Below, in pieces: positions 23,046-34,523 of a stretch of DNA of 64,000 bases. Where the stretch lies: positions 22,994,289 through 23,058,288 of the forward strand of contig NC_068972.1 of assembly GCF_016808095.1 (NCBI RefSeq), given 5' to 3'. Source of the stretch: Vigna angularis (Eukaryota; Streptophyta; Magnoliopsida; Fabales; Fabaceae). Each line of letters starts with the position of its first letter. The first letter of the stretch is position 1. A model generated the notes under the pieces. The model saw only the letters and a list, made by a program, of their open reading frames with translations, searched no databases and was not told the DNA's origin. Both the position numbers and the translations under genes were made by a program.

Positions 23046-25436
23046 TGTAACGCCCCAAATTTCAGGATGTCATGGGTTATTACAAAAACCGGTAATTTTC
23101 AAAAATTTCTTATAGCGCAGAAATGTATTTTTAAAAACCTCAGCATTTAAACTTGCATCACATAATAGTTCCAAAATACTTGTCCAATTGCACTATTTAA
23201 ATAAAACCAAAATAACAAAGGAAATAAAATAAATCTAGTTACATTGTCTTAAAAACTCAATTGCAATAGCTTTAAATAAAAACCCTCAGGTCTGTCCCCC
23301 ATCATCTCACGAATCTATTATGCTTTATCTTCATTTGTAGCATCATCTGCTCCCGTATAACATCACACATTATACAATCATCGCATTCACATGCACAAAC
23401 ACAAACATGTATGGGGTAAACTACCGATAATATAATCATAATAATAAGATATAAACACATTGAATATATCAACCATAACAACCACCCCATACTCAATAAT
23501 AATAATAATAGGATCCTTAAACCTCTAACACAACAATTAATCACGATAAATTACTAAATCCTCGAACCTTGAACCTCGATCCTCGATCCTCGATCATCAC
23601 ATATCTAGACCGCAGTCTATCTGTTCACCAACACCTATGTTGTCTACACCACATAATCTCATTACTATCAATATATCATTCCTTCGAGCATCATCGTCAT
23701 TACGATAATCCACACATGTACCTCCATCATGACATACCCCATCATGATCACCAACATCATGACTATCCCAATCATGAACAACCATGAGCATCTCCAAACC
23801 ATAAACACCAATGGAAAAAGTCAGTCTCACTCTTGTAGTATCCTACTTCACCGACGATAGATTCTCCATACAACCCATCTATAGATTCCCATACAAATAC
23901 ATTCGAGTAGTCTTGCAATCCAGCAAGGAACATGTAATCAAGCCACACAAGGACAATGAAGACACCTTCACCCCCACATAAGAAAGGTTCAATACCCGAA
24001 TAACCCTTCCAGTGTACACAAGGCAAAAGGAAGCACTTATTCACAAATAGCACCAGGATTTACTAGGTACAACAAGTATACTTTATCCTTCACTCTCATG
24101 CTCATCAATCACATACATAGGTACATCCCAATACTCATTCATACTTTAATTCACAATCACAAGTCAAAACTGACCCTAAACATGCTCATTACTCTCATTC
24201 CTTGAATACCAACGCATTCCACTGTTTCTTAGGCTTGAACCACGTCCATTCTTCATCAAATTCAACATTTTTCACCAAAATACAATGTCATAATTGATTA
24301 TCACTTTTGATAATTGATTATCTCAATGAAAGTCACCCAGAAACATCACATAAGAAGGGATAATCGATTATCATAAATGATAATCGATTATTCCCGCAAC
24401 CAAACTCAATATCGACGCGCAAGAATTAATTATCATTAGTGATAATTGATTATATGCGAAACGAAACACATTCTGGACATAACTCAAGTCTAGAAACACA
24501 CATGCAACAACCCTAAATCAGGAGAGAACTCCCTCAAAACATCATTCATACAATCAAGCATCACATATCCTTGTAAACATACTCAAACATATACACCACA
24601 ACACTTGAATCATCCAAATTCAATCATTAACATATTATAACCCAAACAACAAAATTATAATTCATATGATTATTGCTACACCCTTACACATACATTTGCA
24701 TGGAAAACCTCCAAGCCTCATAACTTTATTCTCTCTTAGTATCAAACCCTCTGTTGGGATAACCCAACAACCATACATACATTCATAGGGAAAACCCAAC
24801 ACAATTATTACATAAATTTTATGCCCATGGATACATAAACTCTTGCCCAACAAGAGCAACATAAAACCATAATCATTATCATATAACATATGTCAACAAG
24901 AATTATTAATCAAAATAACCAAGAACATAAATAACATACAATAATTAACAAACAAAGGTAAGTTTCTTCGTACCTTGGCCAATCCTAGGGCTTTGTCTAC
25001 ACTCTAAAACAACACCAATCTCTAAGGTTTCTGCAGTTTTTCCTCTTCTCTCACAAAACTGCCTCTCTCTCCCTCCCTCTCTCTCTTTCGTTCTAAATAG
25101 GTTAGAATGTGCAACGCTAGTTTCCCTTTCTCCTTTTTATCTTTTCTTATTCTATTTTTATCTTTTGAATTAAAATAATATCAACAACCACTAAATTTTT
25201 TAATTTCAGACTTATTTTCCTTTCCTTTACTTTCCACACCCCCATAACTTAATTTCTACACTAATTAATAAGGTTAAAATGACCTTTTTGCCCTTGGGTC
25301 CAAAATACAAATTGAAACCCAAAAGTTTACTTTAACTCTCTTTCTTTCTAGGATTTGGCCCACACTTATTCAATCCTAAATCACCCTTCTACCTTCAATC
25401 CAACACATCATATTGTAACAACACATTACACAAATA
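23046..25436 (-). repeat. 5' LTR of truncated Ty3 element (outer end uncertain)
   Basis: On the minus strand the LTR ends GGGGCGTTACA at 23046. The right (outer) boundary is a guess: CATTACA at 25436 would give a TG start and a length of ~2.4 kb like the other Tekay-type LTRs here. Purine-rich sequence on this strand near 25060-25090 and a GGTACGAAGAAACTTAC donor-like site near 24955 resemble a leader. The middle (24290-24460) carries a cluster of ATAATTGATTATC and TAATCGATTA modules. Small open frames inside are not genes. Confidence 0.7.
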
Positions 25437-26920
25437 ATCTAAATAACAACATATCAATCATGCATTTTACTTAATCAATAATAATAATAAACATAATAAT
25501 TATAATTCTAGAAAATATTAAATCATCAAACATCAATTAACAAACAATAAGGTCCAAGTTTCATAAGCACGGATTCAGAACGAGATTTGAGTTGAAGTTG
25601 TGAATAAGGAACCAAAGAGATAGATAATTTAGAATATCATGAACTTGCTTCTCAAATTAGATTCAAATAGAGTATTGCACGACTTTGGAGTGCAGAAAGA
25701 ATTTGATTGAAAAAATAACAAGTTTAAAACTCAATTGAAACAAAAACATATGGATACTTAAAATTTTTCAACCAAAATCAAGACTAAATAATAATTAATC
25801 TAAAAAAAATTATACATTTTAAATTTTGATTTTTTTTCATTTATAATTCTTTTCATTGAAATTATGAATATTATTAATCATAATTATTAGGTTCACATTT
25901 GAATGTTTATTTAATAACTTTTATATTTTTATACACCTAATAATTACATATAATTTTATTGGTTCATGATTATCTTTCCATTTAATATTAAAATCATATA
26001 ACTTTTTTTGTAATTTAAATTTATTCGGATTATGTGAGTTGACCCGTTTCACTCCATTATTATTGTTACAAATTATACAGATAGATCAAACCAAACTAAC
26101 AATCTTAAAAACTCAACCAATCCTACATTTTTTTCTTACAAGCCCCTCGTATACAAGACCAGTCCCACTTTACCATTTATAAGTTCAATCTTTATAAAGA
26201 AGCAGTTAAAATTATTATGTTAATGAATCACCTTTGATGACAAATAGATAATGTCTCACAATTTTATTGATCCGTATATTTGAAACAGATCAATCAATCA
26301 CAAACTATAAATGGTTGTAAAAAAGTTATAAAAAAAATTGTTAAAAAGTTATTTTTCAATTAAATAAGCTAAAAATGAACATGTTTATAATCAACCACCT
26401 TTAATTACATAAGCTAAAAATTAACATGTTTATTTTTATCAAACGCGTGTGACCTTTCGATAAAAACAAATGATTGTACGAAGCAATATTGACCTAACCA
26501 ATGTGCTAACAGCCACTGGGACCGAAACAAAGGACCACACAAATAAACACGGGTCAAACGTTGCAAACTCACATATTATACAGCAGCCAACGTGGAACCA
26601 AATGCATGTTTAATCACTAATGAGTTTAGCCCTTTCCTTTTCCTCTTACCACCCACCTCCATCTCCCTTCTAATGGGTTGGTGCCCCTCATCATTTCTAA
26701 AACCTTTTTTAATCAATAATCATATATATATATATATATATACCCCAGTAATTTGAATAACTTCTTCTGATACATAGAATCATTGAAACAGAAAACAAAA
26801 GATTTTTATTGTAACATACCTAGTAAACCCTTCGGTTTAATATGTACATAACACTAACAAATCAAATAAAAATCTAAGGTACATGAGTGATTCAGAAAAG
26901 AAAAAAAGGAAGTTCAACAA
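25437..26920. other. AT-rich intergenic stretch
   Basis: No coding region or clear transposon end is visible. A (TA)n run lies at 26722-26742. The last ~150 bp before 26938 should contain the 3' UTR of the minus-strand acidic-protein gene. Confidence 0.6.
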
Positions 26921-26937
26921 ATTAGCAAACACAATGA

Positions 26938-27345
26938 TCAAGATGCCAAGCAAGCTTCCCAGAAGAGCCTGTTCTTTTCCATCTCATCCACAAACTCGTG
27001 GCCTGAATCGAAAGAAACATGGGACTTCATGTGTTCTTCTTCCATGTCATCATCTTCACAGTATGACATTCCATAAACGCCACTTTTCTCATCCTGCGTC
27101 ACCTTGGCAATCTCATCGTCATGGTCATCATCACAACACTCATTCTCTTCCTCGTCGAACACAGCACCATCAAAAGCACCAGATCCTTCGAAGTTGCAAG
27201 ATAGAGCATCATCATTTTCATCATCACCATATGCTCTGGTCATTTCACAAGCAAAGATGGGATCATCAGGGTGAGCTTCTTCAGAGTCACCGGAGGCTTC
27301 AAAACAAAAGTAAGAAGAGAAATCCAGAGGCTTCTTCCTCTCCAT
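26938..27345 (-). CDS. Small acidic protein of unknown function, single exon
   Basis: This is a 135-codon frame with an excellent plant start context (GTCGCCATGG). The protein is extremely acidic: runs of Asp/Glu such as DDENDD, DEEENE, DDDHDDE and EDDDMEEE fill the middle. It opens MERKKPLDFSSYFCFEASGD and closes with EKNRLFWEACLAS, which looks like a compact conserved tail rather than random sequence. There is no signal peptide, membrane segment or known catalytic motif. The sequence is less AT-rich than its surroundings, and it has no transposon features. I believe plant genomes contain related acidic proteins with a FEASGD-type start, but I cannot name a function. The opposite strand also has a long open frame over the same bases; its His/Arg/Ser-rich translation is the mirror of the acidic codons. 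Confidence 0.75.
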   Translation of the reverse strand: MERKKPLDFSSYFCFEASGDSEEAHPDDPIFACEMTRAYGDDENDDALSCNFEGSGAFDGAVFDEEENECCDDDHDDEIAKVTQDEKSGVYGMSYCEDDDMEEEHMKSHVSFDSGHEFVDEMEKNRLFWEACLAS

Positions 27346-27429
27346 GGCGACCCAGTAACAAAAGGAGGCTTCTTTCTCTGCTTTATCGTTCTGATATTGA
27401 TGAGATGAGATCCTAAGAAAAAGGGCATC

Positions 27430-29095
27430 TCACATAGGAAGAAAAGGTGGGGTCTTTAGATTGACACTTTTGGTGACAGAGAGTGGCCAATCTTTGCAAC
27501 GTTTGCCTCTCCAAAATGGGACTTGTCATTATTGAAAAAGGAAGGTGGTGCCTTAAATAAGCTTGTGTTTATAATCGTGTTGTGATGGTTTCTAGAAGCA
27601 CAGTAACTGAGTAAACTAATGCATGCCGCATGCCCAAAAGCAATAGAAGACGATAAGGATTTATATTTCTTTCCTTTTGTTTTTGTACCCACTTCTAGAA
27701 CAGTACTCTATGATTAAATGTCAAACCAGACTTATCTTCATTATGTTCATGGAGGTGATTTAAATTGGTTGGGTGGTGTGCGTGATGGTTTAAATTAAAA
27801 GACACCGCTCATATTCTAGAAGGTTGTTTTCATTTGTTGGTTTTGTTGTGTCCTAGGTGTCCGCTATACCCATGAAAACGACCTAATAATATGTTTTTAA
27901 AGTATTTCATATTAGGGTGTGTTTTGCTAAATCTAGTGCTCTTAGCTGTTTTCTTCACTTTCTGTGATTAGTTTGTGAAATTTCTGAAAGAAAGAAAAAA
28001 AGTATATATAGATATTTTTTTTTTGAAAAATACTCTCTCAATTGATTCAAGTGGTGGGTTAACAAACCGAGATACATGTATGAAAGAATAAAAAATTAAA
28101 CTTGTTCATTTTTTTTCTCATTTAATTGGATAACAGTAATATACATATTTTTGTTGCAGTAAAAGTAAAGTATAATAAGTTAGATAACTATAGTTAGATA
28201 TATAATTTCTAATATTGTGTTGGTGATTAAGAATAATATTGTATATATTTTATTTATATGTAAAGTAAAAATGAAGTAATATATACGTGGAAGAAAAAAA
28301 TTCACCTATATTATCTCAGAATGTGTAAAGAATAAACTCTTGATAACTTTGTTAATTATTAAAATAGACTTTGTTTTAGATATACGTAACGATTACAAAT
28401 CCAAGTACTTAGAAGAACATGGTTTTGTTTAAATTAATAGGAAATGATCCTTAGGATAAATGTTAGGTTGATTACATGAGATGTAAAAGTTCGTGGAGTT
28501 TCGTGTTAGATGTGTAAAGCAAAGTTATGGGCTGCACGAAACGTACCACAGAAAGGTAGAATTTTTTGGGATACTTCTCTAAGGTCCTTTTTGCCTTATT
28601 CATATATTACTTATAAAATAATGATAGGATATATAAAAGTAAAATATTATAAAAAAGTTAATTTTAAGAAAAATAAAAAATATAATATTAAATGAATATA
28701 AAAAATTTATCTATATTAAAAGGATAACTTATTATAATAGAATATAAGTCTTGAAGGAAAACCAAAAAGATAGAGAAAAACAAAGATAATACAGCAACTC
28801 ACGAACCAACATCTACGTTAAGAAAGAATTTACGAGGTCACATGTAAAGGAAAAGTGCTTCAAGGAAGTCAAGAAGATTTGGCCATGGACATTGCGTCTT
28901 AGGAGAAGTATTACTCAATAAAGAGACAAGGAAATAAAAAAAAAAAAAAAAGTTTAGAGATGGTAGAAGCTAACCTCAAGGAGTTTAAAAGAAAGATTAA
29001 AGAATATAATTAATTAATTTTAAAAAAAAATAAAGGGGAGAAATTTTGTTTTAAATGTTAAAAACATTCTATACATTTCTAACATATTATATATC
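27430..29095. other. Promoter side of acidic-protein gene, then intergenic
   Basis: Reading on the minus strand, TTATTTAAGG near 27551-27562 and AATATAAATCC near 27658-27670 are TATA-like sequences upstream of the gene; neither is certain. From 27700 to 29095 the DNA is AT-rich with poly-A runs (about 28939-28954) and no recognisable gene. Confidence 0.45.
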
Positions 29096-29102
29096 AAACA
29101 TT

Positions 29103-30738
29103 TGCAACATCTCAGTTTAATAGTATAAAACTATTAAAATAAAACGTTATATAAATAATAATAGAATAATTATATAAAATAAAAGTTTTCACAAAGATAA
29201 AATCTACACATGTAGAACCATTTGACTTCCCATCTATTTCACCCTTCACCTTTGTTGGAGCAAGTGAAAAGAACGTCTCCCTAAGCTTACATTATTTAGG
29301 TGATCAAGCGTCTTAAGATTGGTGCTCAACGCCCTAGCTACTTGAAACTACCCTCAACGCCATGGCTATTGCAAACTAGTGCTCAAGCGCCCAGAGAAGG
29401 GCACTCAGCACTAGACACACTGGTTAACTGGCGCTCAACGCCATGGCTACTACAAACTAGTGCTCAAGCGCCCAGAGAAGGGCACTCAGCACTAAACACA
29501 CTGGTCAACTGGCGCTCAACGCAGTATCAAGTGACAACACACTTCAAAATATGCTTTTGATGCATCTAAGACTTGTTCAATTGATCAAAGAGGTTCCATA
29601 CACACTAAATAAAATTCTTGTAAAACACATTTAGAGATGAAAATAAATACTTCTTTGATCATAAGAACCAAGAATAGTTGTATCAAACCATTTTTGACAA
29701 CCCAAGAGTGCCTAAACTCCAACCATGCCTTCTAACTCAAACTTCTGCCAACAAAGGGTCCTAACAAGTCATAAATGACTCCACAATATACTCTAAACAC
29801 TCTCTTTTCATACAGACTTCTTAATTTAAATTCTCACTAGTCAAATCCCTAACATAAAACCTTCTAAAGCCACTTTATTGACTCATACCTAGTTTCATAT
29901 CATATTTTTAGTAACTCAAGATCCCAACAAGTCTCAATTGACTCTATCATATGTTTTATATTGTTGTTCCTCTCAATAAACCCTTACTTCTAAAATTTAC
30001 CTATAAAAACCTCTCTTTTTACTAAAATAAAGACTTGCAACCCAAGCCAGGCCATTTCTTCTCAACATCACAACTCACTTGATACTATTGACAACTCAAC
30101 AACAACATTCATAACAAGAATCAGTTCTAAACAAAATTAGCAAAACATATTAACATCATTCAACCAATAACCACGTTCCAAAAACACTTCAAACTCAATA
30201 ACAACAATTTTAACACAATATCAACATGCATCAGTTTCATAAACTACCAAATATTCTTTCATACTCAATAACTAAATTATAAAATAACTTTAACTTCCCT
30301 TACCTTTTTAGGAACTCAAACCAGCTTTAGAGAACCCTACTATGCTCTTTCAGATCAAAGAGACCAAAGAACACCTACAGACAACAAAAACATGATCATG
30401 GTATACCATTATAACCACTTATCAGTAGAGAACCTAAGGGAAGGCTCGAACCATACATGCTATAGAGAGAAACCTCATATGCATTGAAGAATGTAAAACT
30501 AGAGAAAGAGAAGAAAACTAACTTATTCTATTTGAGAAACTTATCGGATAGACTTGAAGATCTCACCACAAGAATCACACAGATAGTTTCTAATCTTCAT
30601 ACAAATGAACAGGGTACAAGAATGCAAGAACCCTTAGAGAGAAGACAAATGACTCTAGAACCCTTACAAGAGTGTAATAGAGTCTCATTATTTTTAACTC
30701 ACAATCACTCCTAAAATACCATTTTTTAGGTCTTCATA
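29103..30738 (-). repeat. Ty3 LTR copy, internally shortened
   Basis: The segment aligns along its length with the solo LTR at 33118-39429 (for example the stretch about 30302-30640 matches 38930-39240, and 29190-29300 matches 33250-33360). On the minus strand it starts TATGAAGACCTAAAAAATGG and ends GAGATGTTGCA. At 1.6 kb it lacks about 0.8 kb relative to its relative. I find no target duplication, so it is truncated or old. No primer site or coding region adjoins it. Confidence 0.75.
29351..29512. repeat. 81-bp tandem repeat with GGCGCTCAACGCC motifs
   Basis: Two 81-bp units start at 29351 and 29432 and differ at few positions; a partial third begins at 29513. Each contains GCTCAACGCCATGGC and TGCTCAAGCGCCC. 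The open frame through them is only a consequence of the unit length being a multiple of three. Confidence 0.88.
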
Positions 30739-30739
30739 T

Positions 30740-32199
30740 TGCTTCATTGTTTAATAATTGCCTCCAAATTATTTTCACATAAACAAAAGTGATAATGTAA
30801 ATAAAACTTTTTTTTAAGTTGATTAAATTTCATATTTTTGGTCCTTTCAAATTCACACTAACTTGTTAAAAAAATATTAACATCCCAATATAACAAGTAT
30901 AAGATTTTCTTTAGAATGGATGTAGATTTGAAGAGTTAAAAATGATGGAATGAAGAAAATAAAAGTGAAAATGAAATTGTTTGAATTTAAAAAACAAATG
31001 AGAAGAAAGTTTGTAAAAATTTATAAATAATTTCATGATTAAAAAATATTTTAACGGACAAAATTTGTATATCACTAAATGATAACTTGTTTTTCTCCTT
31101 TGTCTAACTAACTTGTTGATTTATTAAAAAAAATAATTTATGTTTTCAGAAAAAAAGTATATTCGGTAGCATTTCTGATAAGAAAAAAGTTCAATAGCAT
31201 TTATCTATCTAGCTCAAAAATTATATTATAAATAAATTAATGAAAATACTAAAGTCTTTTAACTTGTCTTAAACATGTTTAATGTGTAATTTCTGGCTGT
31301 CCCAATTTTTCAACTTAGTTTACTGCAACGTGTTTTACGTGGTTGAAACGAGATAAAGATGAAAGCAACATGTTTTTGTAATGCATCTTTGAACGCGTCT
31401 TCTTTGGTTCAACGTGTTTAATTACAATTACAACTCTACCTTTTTCCAAAGTCATTTATTTGGACGTGTTTTTTTAAAAACAAAATTGTAAAATATGTTT
31501 GCAAAAAGGTTTACAAATATTTTAAATTAAATATTAAACTCTTTAACCTTTTTTATTATGACAATAAAGAATAAAATATATTATTTTATCGTTAAAACAT
31601 GAAAAAGTACTTTATAACTTAACTGGTACTTTTTTAGGACAACTGCTATAGTTTATAAATATTAAACTTTTACTAATAATACTTTGGTATGTTTCATAAA
31701 TATTGCATTTGATGTATATTTTTATATCATAGATTAAAGTAAGCAACTTAAAAATTTAAATTTTACTTTCCTTTGTTGATTAGATTTTTCATAATAATTT
31801 TCCTATTATGTAATTTTTTTAATGTGTATTTTTGTTTCTATCTCTTTAATAATATTAATCATATTAAATTAGTACTTTTTTTTTTCTGATAAAAACATAT
31901 GCGCTACATACATGTATATTTGTTTTCTTATAATAAAAAATAATAAAATTATAATTATAAAAATAATAAATAATAAATAATTTTTATAATTTAATTATAA
32001 ATAATTTATATTTATTTTGTAAATGATTTTTATTTATTTAGTAAATGATTTTTATTTATTTAATTAAAAAGTAATTAAGTTTAAAAATACGGTTAAATTT
32101 AAAAATACGGTTAAATTTAAAAATCAGTTCATTTTAAATAGAACGGTAACTTAAAAATAAAAATGAAAAAAAAAGTAAATACTAAAACCAAAAAATCAT

Positions 32200-32256
<57 letters not shown>

Positions 32257-32578
32257 CTATTTTAAATTATGGGCACGAGTGAATTGTAAGATTATTTCAA
32301 AACTTAATAAATAATTAGGTCTCAAATTTGATATATTCATAGGTGGTTTTGTTTTCTAATCTTATATGACAAGAAAAATTGCATTTTATATCGTGGTTGG
32401 TAAAAGTATTAATTAGATATTTAATTTTTATTAATATATAACGGTTATGAAGATATATAATTGATAGACTAAATGAAGCTGTAACTATATCGTAAAAGTA
32501 CAGACCTAATTATTTATTAAGTTACGGAATAACCTTATAATTCACTCGTGCCCATAATTTAAAATAGATAAAATATTA

Positions 32579-32639
<61 letters not shown>

Positions 32640-33110
32640 TATATTATTTCTTCTTCTTCAGGCTTTGCTCATGTATGCATGTGAATTAGGTACCATTCTC
32701 CATGCATCAACACATAAACATGTGTTTTTGCAATATAACTCATTAAATAAGATGTTGCTATTATTTTACTGACAAAAATACTGAAATCACACATCTAAAA
32801 AGATTATCATTATTCTAATAATTAATGTTGAAAAATAAAAATTAATCTACATACAAATATATTTTTATTTTTTTAGTCTTATATATATTCTTTTATTTTA
32901 TGTTTCATAAATTAATTATTTTTATAAAGTCATTATAAAATCTAAATTTCGCAATTAAGATTGATAATGGATAAGATGGAGTATCTATAGCGTCTATATT
33001 TACAATCGGTTTGTTTAATAGAAATTATTTTATATATTATCCCTTTCATTATTTATTGGTTATTCATAAAAAAAATTATGGTGCTGTACATATTTGTAAA
33101 TATTTTTATA
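30740..33110. other. AT-rich intergenic stretch with microsatellites
   Basis: No genes are seen. It contains (TA)n runs at 32203-32253 and 32579-32644 that flank a MITE-like inverted repeat, described separately. Confidence 0.7.
32255..32569. mobile_element. MITE with 68-bp terminal inverted repeats inside a TA array
   Basis: The left arm at 32255-32322 and right arm at 32502-32569 are inverted copies with a few mismatches; both include ATTATGGGCACGAGTGAATT. The interior is ~180 bp and non-coding. TA dinucleotide runs abut both ends, so the element appears to have inserted into a TA microsatellite; the target duplication cannot be read in such a repeat. The superfamily is unassigned. Confidence 0.75.
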
Positions 33111-33155
33111 TTTTATAGGTAACTTCCAATTTAATAGTGTAAAACTAAAAAGAAA

Positions 33156-33229
<74 letters not shown>

Positions 33230-33603
33230 ATAGAATTATTAGATGAAAATAAACCTACAAAAGATAAGATCTAACTTGTAGAATCATTTGACTCCACATT
33301 TGTTTCACCCTTATCTCTCGTTAGATCCATTGAAAAGATTGTCTCCCTAAGCTTACACAATTTAGATGATCATTGTAAAAGAGAAAAATATACATAAACA
33401 AACAACACACAAGCAAGAGTAATCTAATGATAAAACAGTTCATCATAATACAACAAAAATTTCATTATACATTATATTACACACATACTAAACATGCATC
33501 AAAATCACATCACAACATTAGACTTGACTCATCCGGATATAATATGAATGTCGAGCTATGGTGGTTCCTACACTTGTGGTGGCCTCTACTACTATGTAGA
33601 GTC

Positions 33604-34478
33604 TGTTACCAATAAGGAGTATTGGTAAATCTTGAAGAAATTTGTTTTGATGATGCTGCAAGAAGTTTTAGTTGAAGAAGATATTAGAATTAGTTAAAAG
33701 CAATTTGTAGAAATTAAATGTAGTAGGAAATTCTTGTAAACTTTGTAAACTTGCATTTTTAACTGCAATAATCTATTATGGAATGACAATAATCGATTAT
33801 CACAGAGTCATACAGGAATAATCGATTATCACATCATATAATCGATTATTACATTTTGAAAACCCTGTAACGGACTTTAATAATCGATTATCACTTTTGA
33901 TAATCGATTATCTGTGGCAGTTATAATTCATCTTTGCGAATTCAGAATAGTGAGCTATATAAGGTTCTTCCAAAACTCTAAGAAGAACACTGAGCTTTTT
34001 GAGAATACAGTTTGTCTGAGGAAGTTCTAAAAAGCTAGTTCAAGTGCTTTGCCTGGTCTCGTGAATAGGAGAAGCTCGTGTTTCGTGTGTCGATAGTCGG
34101 AGCGGTTCTCTTCGAGTTGGCAAGGTGGTCATCTTCCGGTTCGTTCGTCGAAGGAAGGTTTTATCTCTCTGTTTTTTTTTTATTCACTCTTATTGTAATT
34201 GGTGAAACTGATTTTAGTGAAAACGTTAATCACTTTTTATAGTGATTAACAACTGGACGTAGATTCTTTTGAATCGAACCAGGATAAAAATCCAGTGTAT
34301 CAATTTTTCTACTCCCTACTCTTTTTATTGTTTTATGCACATCAACTGTTTGATAAATTTTCTCTAAGAAAATTGTTTTTCTAAAACGGACCATCGAAAC
34401 TTGATTTGTGACCGTAACACGCTTTCAAAATATTTTATTCTGCTGCGCGACTCTATAACGGTACCGATTGTTCCAACA
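33604..34478 (+). repeat. 5' LTR of the young copia element (875 bp)
   Basis: It opens TGTTACCAATAAGG and ends GATTGTTCCAACA. The first 25 bases contain a perfect 9-bp inverted repeat (33606-33614 with 33620-33628). Five exact TAATCGATTA palindromes lie at 33790, 33820, 33839, 33881 and 33901. A TATATAAGG box at 33956-33964, about 50 bp after the last palindrome, is a good candidate core promoter. Confidence 0.95.
33955..33965 (+). promoter_or_regulatory. TATA box of the copia LTR
   Basis: CTATATAAGG lies about 350 bp into the LTR and is followed by a less AT-rich leader-like region. The same box is at 36921-36931 in the 3' LTR. The TAATCGATTA cluster immediately upstream is where enhancer elements would be expected. 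Confidence 0.6.
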
Positions 34479-34480
34479 AT

Positions 34481-34492
34481 TGGTATCAGAGC
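34481..34492 (+). other. Primer-binding site of the young copia element
   Basis: TGGTATCAGAGC, two bases after the LTR end CAACA; tRNA-Met type. Confidence 0.93.
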
Positions 34493-34523
34493 TTGCTTTG
34501 ATAGTTTTTCAAATTTTTCGAAA

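Noticed and set aside
26883..27416. 177-codon plus-strand frame opposite the acidic-protein gene
   Set aside because: Its translation is a His/Arg/Ser-rich mirror of acidic codons, with no motif and a poor start context; the minus-strand frame has a good start and conserved-looking ends.
29300..29560. 86-codon frame over the 81-bp repeats
   Set aside because: Open only because the repeat length is divisible by three; lies in an LTR.
30744..33112. Possibility that the LTR copies at 29.1 and 33.1 kb are the two LTRs of one element
   Set aside because: No primer site or purine tract adjoins them, the intervening DNA is plain AT-rich, and the second copy has its own TTATA duplication.
34401..34523. 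N-terminal extension of the copia Gag frame into the LTR
   Set aside because: It would cross the LTR end and primer site; the ATG at 34524 is where family homology begins.
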